This document shows positions 55,840-64,000 of a DNA stretch of 64,000 bases, piece after piece. The translations under genes were made by a program, and so were the position numbers. The stretch comes from Phoronis australis (Eukaryota > Phoronida > Phoronidae), in assembly GCA_002633005.1 (NCBI GenBank), contig NMRA01000057.1, forward strand, positions 894,005 to 958,004, read 5' to 3'. The notes under the pieces were generated by a model. That model had not been told where the DNA came from. It made no database searches and saw nothing but the letters and a program-made list of their open reading frames with translations. Position 1 is the first letter of the stretch, and each line of letters starts with the position of its first letter.

Positions 55840-56930
55840 TCCACCAACGAAGGATAGGTCACAACTGATGGGATTCTCAGAGTCATATATATCGAGTCGA
55901 TACCACTGTTTATACTTTTCTAATCTTCGAGCGAAATAGTTTGATTAAAAAATCCGGTTCAGCGCACGTCAGCGGACACAGTATGAACTTTCGGCCACTG
56001 TTGTTTCCCACTTCAGTCATCGTGCAAAGGGATAATTGAGCACTGTGAACGCCTATATCAGCGCTTGAAGCGGATCCAGTCTCATGACAATCAGACCGAC
56101 AGAAGGTGGACATCGAGGCCCTGCAGTGGTTTTGGACCCCCTATACCCCTTGGGCTTGTAGTCCTTGAAAACTCAACAAAATCCCTGTTCACACAGAAAT
56201 CTTCACCTAATTTACAATGTGTCATTGAACATTTGTCAATATGAGCAGCAATCTACTGTCCTGCATTGAACTATCCACTTTCGTAGAGGTGCACGTACAT
56301 GTGGGGAGAATGCTCATTGCATGTCTGACCCACTTTCAGTTCATTTGGGAAGCTTTTCGGGGTTATAGGAAACATTTTAATCATGAAAAGATCCTGAGAA
56401 TGATAGAAGGAAGTTGACATAAATCACTGTGTTTAGTACCCAAGACCATTTTCAGTAAATGAACGGGGTATAATTATAAAGGAGATGGCAAAATTGGTGA
56501 CAGTTGCGTCATGTTAGCTTTCATCCTTCACCACTGACCCAAGCCAGCCAGCTAGCTGTATGAAGACTATCGTCAAAATACGGTATACAGCTTTGTAACA
56601 AGGCTACACTGGCACTGCCACAAGCTCTCCGTCATTCAATTCCTGACTGAATTTCATAATCAAGTTGTTGGCACGCTTTGTTCTTTGTATGACGTGACTA
56701 ATCGTACCGCGTGTCTAGTAAATACAAGGTTTCATTATTTTGCACGTGCTGTAATTTTACACGTTTTTATCCTATAATATCAAATCGATGCTAAAAAAAG
56801 GTGTTAGTTTCGTAGGCCTATCCTCACAGACAACATGGCGAATATCTTCATTGTGGTTTGTAGCTTCTGTTTTTCACGGTACGTAGATGTACACTATAAC
56901 TATTTGAAAGTTCTAGACATGACTCATTTT
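55840..56930. other. Intergenic stretch with a possible leader exon
   Basis: 56835-56878 could encode a signal-peptide start (MANIFIVVCSFCFS) before a GTACGT donor, but its phase 2 end does not match the SRCR exon (phase 1). Otherwise empty. Confidence 0.3.
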
Positions 56931-56936
56931 CCGTTA

Positions 56937-58837
56937 ACCAACCCAATACTCAGCTCTTAAACAAAGCTGAAGTTCCACAGGAGGGCGTTTCACCACTTGG
57001 TGAAATGGATATAAAGCAATAGAATAGGAGGAAAAGTCTTTGTTCAGTGTGTTAGTAGTAACAAAATGAAATTCCTTTCAATCCTTGACACGTTTAGAAA
57101 CCGGAAAACCGTCTTACCGGGTATATTTTGCTTCGATTTACTTTCATCTAACAACAAACGAATAAAATCGTCTTCCATTCTATGAACTCAGTTTTTGACT
57201 TATGACGTCATGTGGTGACCCGATTGGCAGACAATGAGCTCATTGAATGCTTCAGTTCACGCTTTCACCGGCAGGATAAACATACAAATGGTGGAAAGAC
57301 AAGTGAAAAGTAATATGTCGAATCGTTGAATGAATAAGTTCTTTCGAAGGGCTTGATTTCCGTGCCGTTATATTCGCCGTATTAATTCTAGAGATAAATA
57401 TGTTCACCCCGATCTCAATTTCGACGTATGCAGGTTAATATTTGATGTGCAATTCGAGTGTAATATGTATGTATGCATACGTTTGACCAACCCCATTACT
57501 TTAATAAGGGTTGGTTTTCCGACTATGGAAGTCTCTGCATAGAAAGAGTAGAATTTAGTGCCATGCATTTCACAGCTCGATCTGCGCAACAACTAACTTG
57601 CACGAGTCGAAATTGCGACCCGACCGCGTGAAAACATTCAGGTGAAGCCTTTTAAAAGAAATTATTCACTCGAAGATTCGACGTTTTAGAATTCGCTTAT
57701 TTATTCGCCATTTGTCTCTTCCATCTAGCTGTGAACTTCTGAACCATAACCTTCACTTTGCTCAATAGCTGGCATTCGGACTATTGCTACGTTGTATATT
57801 TTATGCTAAGACGTCATTAGGTCAAAATCTGAGAGAATTCAGATGGTAGACTATTTGACTCGTCATTACTTGGTAGAAAGAGTTGAAAAATAATTGGGAA
57901 AAACCTATATGGTTCTCTAACTATCCTAGGAAAATTTGTTCTGGTTAGTGCCTGCACACTCATTAAGCATTTCCCTCCGTTCTTCTGATTTACATGTATG
58001 TCCATTCCACAATCTTGTGGGTTCAGCTCAGTTTGAGCTGAGTAGGCTATTGACTAAATTTCGTATGCCTGCAGCGCCAGTTGAAAGGTCTAGTAGCGCG
58101 GTCATAGTTAAGGCTGTAGTCGGTAGCCGATGTATCGGCCCAATTATGTCTGGAAATAAATTTAGCCGGCTTATACTCAGCTCGTAAACAGAGCTAAAGG
58201 TCTACCGGGTTGTGGGGTGGCTTTTCACACCTTGGCGAAATGGATATACACCAAAAGAGTGGGAGGAGAGTTTTTATCAGCGTGTTAGACATCCGCCCAG
58301 TGAAAGTTTAGAATCAAGTGCCGTGCATCAAGTATTGACCGGCCCGCTCACGTCGAAACTGGAATCGCTTGAACACTGACATTTATCTAAAGACTACTTA
58401 ATTGGGCGGATATAACAGCACAAAAACCAAGCCCTTCGGAAGAACTTGTCTTCTCGAAGATTAGACTTTTTACTTTTCGCTTGTCATTCCGCTATTTGTA
58501 TTTTTTAACCTACTGGTGAACTCATGGACTAAAGCATTAATTGGGCTCATTGGCATTAGGGTCACTACATGACGCCATTAGGTTAAAGACTGAGCTCACA
58601 AGTCGGCAGACGTTTTGGTTCCTTGTTGTTAGAGGAAGGTAAAAAGAGGCGAAATACTGTATAACCAGTGAGGCAGTTTGTGGTGTTCTAAACGTGCCAA
58701 GAGAATTTTATAGTACTAACACGTACGGAACAAAAAAATTTCCTCACAGTCTTTTGGTTTATATCCATTTCACCAAGTGGTGAAAAGCCCTGAGGTGGAG
58801 CTTCGGCTCTGTTTTTAAAAGAGCTGAGTATTGGTTA
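56937..58837. mobile_element. Inverted-repeat element or nested cluster with ~95-bp termini
   Basis: The left end 56937-57032 (CAATACTCAGCTCTTAAAC, GGGCGTTTCACCACTTGGTG, AATGGATATAAA) is the inverse of 58743-58837. A third copy in left orientation lies at 58171-58275. Each holds the near-palindrome TTCACCACTTGGTGAA. Subterminal GGGCTTGATTT words recur at 57350 and 58983 and inverted near 58428, so more than one element may be nested. No transposase is seen. Confidence 0.55.
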
Positions 58838-59735
58838 CATTCACCTGCCATCTGATGTTCACAGATGTCACTTAACAGTTAGTGATGACCTGAAATGCTC
58901 GCCAGTAAGCCAAGTGAATGCATTGTAGTCTACGAGTTCACCGCTAGGTGAAAGTGCAGGTGGCGTAGTTAGAAGCAAATTGTAAAATGTTTTTGACGGG
59001 CTTGATTTCTTTTTAGTTATACTCGCCGTGATGTTTCTGCAGATAATTTCCTTTGTTCTATCGTAACATGGACGTGTGCAGGTCGTAACTTTGTGTTTAA
59101 GATTGCCACTCAATTCACTTACAGCACGCAGTTCGTGAAAACGGACGTTTACCAGTTGTTGAACCATTTGAATTTTGCCATTTTTTGGGTGATTTTGAAT
59201 TGTTTGCAATTAAATTTCTTCTAAACTTTTGTTTTTCTCCCAAACACGTTGACTTTGCCATAGTTCTTCCTATAGCCTGCTCTGCAGCTTTGAAACGATC
59301 TCTGTAAAAAGTGAGCTAAAAAAGTGGTAAATGCCTTGAAATTCATTCTTCTGAAACCTAATTTGGCTACTGTCGTGAAACGAATGCTGTTAGTTCGTCA
59401 TTCCGCAATAACGTTTGTGCGTCAGCTTTGGGTGCCTTGAACTTGAACGCCATCTGTTTGCCAATCTCTGTTTTCGCCGATTTTTCAATCCCATGTTCTT
59501 TTTGTGCTTGTACATAGTTAACAACAACTAAAAAACATGGTTTCCGTTTGTTACTAGTTTTGAGTTTCAAGCATGCACTCCAAAGTCTCAGAAATCGTTA
59601 TTGTAGATGTTCTGTCAGTATTTTAATCCATCAGACACGTGCATGCACTGCAGTGTTCAAAATAAATCAGCTTCGAGAAGATCCTGATGGCAATGTGCAC
59701 ATAACAGACTTCTCATTGCTAACTTATCTTTTTAG
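58838..59735. other. Stretch upstream of the SRCR exon
   Basis: 58935-58955 has another TTCACCGCTAGGTGAA palindrome, and 58980-59120 resembles 57340-57480, so the repeat cluster extends to about 59.15 kb. The minus-strand 113-codon frame at 58868-59209 lies in these repeats and is not recognised. No upstream SRCR exon was found. Confidence 0.4.
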
Positions 59736-62352
59736 TTGCCTCGTCAATAACAACGGTACGGTTGCGGTTAGTTGATGGTTTCGCGTCCAACGAGGGTCGT
59801 GTTGAGGTGTTTTATGACGGCAAGTGGGGTACTATATGTGACGACAAGTTTCACATGTCTGATGCCAACGTCATCTGCCGACAGATGGGTGAGTTAACAG
59901 CTAATGCATTAGTACTTTTGCCTACAACCTGACTGATTGACTATACATAGATAGCAATACATAGCTACAACACTGAATCTACTGTTTGAAATTCGACTCT
60001 CTTGATAGAAAATCGCTGCCCATTCTAGCTATTATCTAGTGAACTTTTCTGAGTTGCACAACTTATGCTAGACATTTTTTGGCGTCCAAATGCATGTAAT
60101 GTTGCCTTTTGAAAGGTCTTTAACCCTTAGAAGTAAGTAAAGAAATGGTCTTCCTGCCTGCTGAAAAAACGGCAATTCCATGTCTTATGTATTTTTTTTT
60201 CTTTCAAAAATTAAAATGAATGAGCAATTAAAGTTCCACACATATTTAGACTTCATTAATTAATCAAACGGCCTGCTTACGGTTTTCCTGACGGGCATGT
60301 TAATGTGTGTGGATATTTCAACATAGGCGGCGCAGCACAGAAAGAAGTACTGTGGTGCACCTTCCATACACCATGAGCGGCGTAGCACTGAAAAAGTGAG
60401 GGGCTATAGCCCCCCAGCCCCCTATGGTGCGCCGCCCATGTTCAACCTTGTTCAATTGTAGTTAAAAATTAAACGTCACCAATTCACCTCTTCCTGAAGT
60501 CTCCATCAACAATCTTATTGTTTTATTTCCGGGGACAGCTCACTGCTCTAGAACAGTTTTCATACACGAATCCACGGTTTCGAGTTGGGCATGCGCAGTA
60601 CAGTAGCGTGGCAATGCGCTCTACGATGACTCGACAATTAAACGCAGATTTTTTTGAAAATAAGCAAATGGCGAAAACAGCAATTGACAATGCATTTGTG
60701 TCATCGGTACGTAACGCTGTACTGTCGTCTGACTAAAAACGTCGCTTTATCGCTCTGATCTCGACTAATCAATGCCAAAGGCGATTAGTGATCGAGATGA
60801 CTTGTTATAATACTAAACGTCGTAATTGAAGCAATTAAAGACATCTACTTGATATTGCATCGAGGGCTTAAACTAAAAGTATAAATGCTGAACTTGGGGT
60901 GGACTTCGTGAAATTGTGGCCACCCTTTCAAGTATCGAAGTTTTACCGACAACACGGGGATCTTGTAATGCGCTAAAATGACTCGGAGTTGGAAGATCGA
61001 ATAAAGTTAATGCTGTCGAAAAAAATAAGAAAGTCAAAGCACCAGCAATTAACATGAGACACTCATTTGGTGCCAAAACGAGGCCAGATAACTGCTCGAC
61101 GGATGTTGCAGCACTGTGGGTAAATACCGCAATATTTTAATGTTGCTGTGTAATCCGGGACCGCCCCATTGGAACGTTTGGGCAACACATTCCAAATTTT
61201 CCGAAAAATATTGGTTCCAGCAGACCTAACTCTCCCATCCACATGGAAAATGCGCGTGAATTGGTTTGTTTAATACTAATATATCCTGTACCCTGTAGAC
61301 AAACAGTGTACTCTTTGGAAAAAGGCCTTTTGTCAAGTCGCATGTTTTTATAAAACGATAGGTGTTGCGTTTGTGGTCGAATTTTTTAAAATCATACGTC
61401 TTTGCAGACCTACAACAAAGTAGTCTTTTAGTTGCTCTGTGTACTAGTAGTGTTTATTACTCATTGTATTTTAATTGAATAAAAAATAATCTAGGTCAAA
61501 CTGCGGCCAAAGACGAGATGCAAGTGGTTTTGGCAGCGCATCAATTTCTCTGGAGATCAAAATGACCTGATCCGAGTTTCGAGCATGTTGTGAACGCAAA
61601 CATTTTAGCGAGGCGACATGAAAGAAATTGCTTCCGGAGAGTGCATTTTCAAAGATACTAGGTTCTTATTTGTGACTTTTCAGGTTAAAACACGAAACTA
61701 GCATTCTCTTGCGAGAATATTTCCGTTCACGGTAGATATCACGTCATCTCTAATCTCTCTCAAAATAGTGTCAAAATGGTCCTTCCGGAACTTCATGTAC
61801 TGACTGTAGAATATGAAAACCGACGTGACACGCAGTCCACATTCGCTTCATTTGGCCAATTTATCTTCAAAAACTAAAGAAGGATCTTAATGACATCGAA
61901 AAATATTTACAGATGATATCGGAAAGCTCTTTCTAATGCTTCATACCATCGGTTTGAGATGTTTTAGGGTTGTGTTGGACCTTATCGACAAGGATGTGCA
62001 TTTATCCAAATAGCAACTAAATTACAGAGAACTCGAGAGAGAGAGACAGTGTATATGTTCTGGAAGTACAACCTGAATGTTATTTTGGGCGTTATATTCA
62101 GTTTCAACCACCTGGGTCGCGTGATCATGTCCTCTCTTTATTAATTCAAGTTGGTGACCTAGGCTGATGTTTTAGAGTTCCACATAGTTGTGAAATGCTA
62201 GTTGTAACTATGACACAGTTAAATTTTAGGATTCGCCGGAGCTGAGCAGTACCACCACAATTCTTTCTTTGGTCCTGGCCAAGGCGTTATTTGGTTGGAC
62301 GAACTGGGGTGTTTTGGAATGGAAACGGATGTGTCCAGTTGTAGGCATTCCG
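59736..62352 (+). CDS. SRCR (scavenger receptor cysteine-rich) domain gene, partial, two exons
   Basis: Exons 59736-59888 and 62230-62352, both phase 1-1, together encode about 92 residues, most of one SRCR domain. The first carries [39 protein letters not shown] and ICRQM. The second carries [40 protein letters not shown]. The Cys pattern visible (TIC, ICR, LGC, SSC) fits the group A arrangement. The final ~10 residues (the W-G-x-H-x-C end) need a further exon not identified before 64000, and the start of the protein is also missing. Splice sites are TTTTTAG|TT, ATGG|GTGAGT, AATTTTAG|GA and CATTCCG|GTAGGT. SRCR domains are extracellular recognition or ligand-binding modules, often tandem and numerous in marine invertebrates. 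Confidence 0.85.
59890..62229. other. Intron between the two SRCR exons
   Basis: 2.3 kb with the small foldback element at 60317-60444 and no other supported feature. Short open frames (for example 60518-60736 plus and 60873-61343 minus) are unrecognised. Confidence 0.5.
60317..60444. mobile_element. Small foldback element in the SRCR intron
   Basis: TTCAACATAGGCGGCGCA at the left and TGCGCCGCCCATGTTCAA at the right form ~18-bp inverted arms around ~90 bp. The interior has a related GAGCGGCGTAGCACTG word and GGGGCTATAGCCCCCC, a strong hairpin. Non-coding. Confidence 0.55.
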
Positions 62353-64000
62353 GTAGGTAACTTGCACTCATAAGATAACAGGGACAGTCGTACAAGCTGC
62401 GGACGAATATTTGAGTTATAGGGTGCTGTTGCAGTGCACAGATATTACCCACTATTACGACGATTGGTTTGGAACGTCGCTGAAGTACCTTTAGCGTGCA
62501 CATTCAATGCTGCGTTTGCCTACTCACGCCCAATGAGTATTCCTCAGAGAGCAAAACGTTTTGACCATTAAGTGGCATTAAGCCGTACAAGTGTTAGCAT
62601 TATAAAACTGGTCTCATCCAATATAAGTGTTTGTTTCTGACCTTTATAAGGACTGGCAGTTGTTCCGCGTCTCAAATTTTGAGGCCAATTTTATAGCGAC
62701 AAGTCGACAAAAATACGTATCTTGACAGAAAGCACGAATTTCATGCCGATTTAACTACCAAATTCACAAAATAAAAAAGTTTAACTTTCGGAAGTGCTTG
62801 ACGTCGGCCATCCTTATTATTATCCAAGCAGTGGATCAGACCAAGCACGTGAGCGTTTTCTACAGAACATCACAACATTTCCCTTGCGTTTTCCCGACAG
62901 ATCGTTTTCTTCCACTGGAAATAACTTCGTGCATATGGGTTGTCACCTAGTTGGTATTTTCCGTTCTCAGTTATCTAGCTTTTATGATACATACGCTTTC
63001 CTACATGCTCCGAGAGATGGCACAGCGAATTCTGTAGCATGTACATGTAACAAGTCTTACAGGTATTCGGATTGTTTGGATAATAACATCCAAACATTCT
63101 GATTGATGCCGGAAAATGTGCCACTTAACAGTTCCATCTATTGAGAAATGTGCTGCAACCACAAAAACATAAAATGAAGATACATCCCGAGAAAGTTCAT
63201 TTTTGGCACACGCAATGTTAACAGACGCCCAGCAAAGCAATTGAATGATACACTAGACTTCCGACTTGCTCCCGTACCAGGTGTACATACGACGCATGTG
63301 TAAGCCAAGATATGCGCAATGATGCTTGCGTCACTGAATTCTGCGTGTCGTAAATCATCATTGCATAGGATCACATTTCCATATAAGTAGCACTGTAACA
63401 GAGGGAAGCTTGTATTGAAGGGTGAATTTCCTTAAAAGCATGAAAGTTTTGAGAGATCCAGTTGAGGTAACAAAACACAGAAGAATTGAGTCAAAGACTG
63501 GAAAGTTCTAGTGCTTACTCGATGTCGCGTCATCTGGTTAAATCGCTACCTATTGGCCAAAACGATAATAACACCACTAGCCAAGCTGAGTTTCGTGAGA
63601 GACAGGCGCAGCGTTGCTAAATCAAGTAAGCAAATTCCAGTATTTGATAAAATTATTCTGTAGTCTGATAAATTTTCTTATTATTGAAATGATATTTATA
63701 TTTTTGTGTAAATATCTGAAACATAATAGAAGGGTTTAAATATGCTTTTGCTAACGTGAAAAAATCAAAACCAGTACCCAGTAATTTTGGTTTTATGTGA
63801 ATGTTGAAACTAGAATTCAATTATCAACATTTTCTTCTACAAAATGGTAATATGGAAGAATACAGTGTGTAACAAACACTGGGAAAATCTTCTCATGTCT
63901 TCTGTGGAGATCACATTGGTGTATGTGAATGATTCTCAGTTTTGTTTTTCTATGAGTACAGTGCGCTTGCTTCACTCAATAAATATTTATCAAAATATTT
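62353..64000. other. Downstream of the SRCR exons, no supported gene
   Basis: I looked for the missing SRCR C-terminal exon (W-G-x-x-x-C motif after an acceptor) and found none. The 102-codon plus-strand frame at 62794 is not recognised. Confidence 0.4.

Noticed and set aside
56835-56878. MANIFIVVCSFCFS leader exon for the SRCR gene
   Set aside because: The exon would end in phase 2 while the SRCR exon needs phase 1, and no connecting exon was seen.

Overview
The window is animal (metazoan) nuclear DNA, A+T-rich and repeat-laden, with spliced secreted-protein genes. The domains seen (fibrinogen-related, olfactomedin, SRCR) and the frequent TACATGTA words fit a marine invertebrate, most likely a non-vertebrate deuterostome such as a hemichordate or amphioxus. 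A lophotrochozoan cannot be excluded, and the species cannot be named from this sequence.

The core is a diverged segmental duplication. Copy A runs from about 2.29 to at least 14.5 kb and copy B from about 31.48 to 41.8 kb. Each begins with a matching TATA promoter and a phase-1 exon for a signal peptide plus coiled coil, followed by an olfactomedin exon and then fibrinogen-domain exons. In copy A the olfactomedin exon is dead and five exons read through to an intact fibrinogen-related protein (predicted 421 aa). In copy B the fibrinogen exons are dead, the last one is missing, and three exons read through to an intact olfactomedin protein (predicted 633 aa). The duplicates have thus lost opposite halves. 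A third locus at 59.7-62.4 kb is a partial SRCR gene continuing beyond what I can resolve.

Layout: 0-1.7 kb, decayed BEL/Pao pol (minus); 1.74-3.7 kb, twofold repeat around single-N joins, probably unmerged contig overlap; 2.3-15.3 kb, copy A with a LINE fragment, (GT)n and two possible mobile-element relics; 15.3-16.2 kb, inverted-repeat element; 16.5-18.7 kb, microsatellite and second LINE relic; 20.2-21.9 kb, tandem array with a CTCF-like motif about every 145 bp; 24.2-24.8 kb, recent tandem duplication; 25.3-31.3 kb, 6-kb element bounded by inverted arrays of the AACTTAAGTT palindrome with a nested MITE; 31.5-41.8 kb, copy B; 44.6 kb, tRNA-like sequence; 45.8-50.3 kb, roughly 40-bp satellite punctuated by GC-rich blocks; 50.6-54.2 kb, duplicated segment with another single-N join; 56.9-59.2 kb, inverted-repeat family; 59.7-62.4 kb, SRCR exons.

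The three recognisable host loci all encode extracellular recognition or adhesion modules, which suggests a secreted lectin or innate-recognition neighbourhood. That role is inference. Exon structures rest on splice consensus, phase agreement and comparison of the two copies, without transcript evidence.
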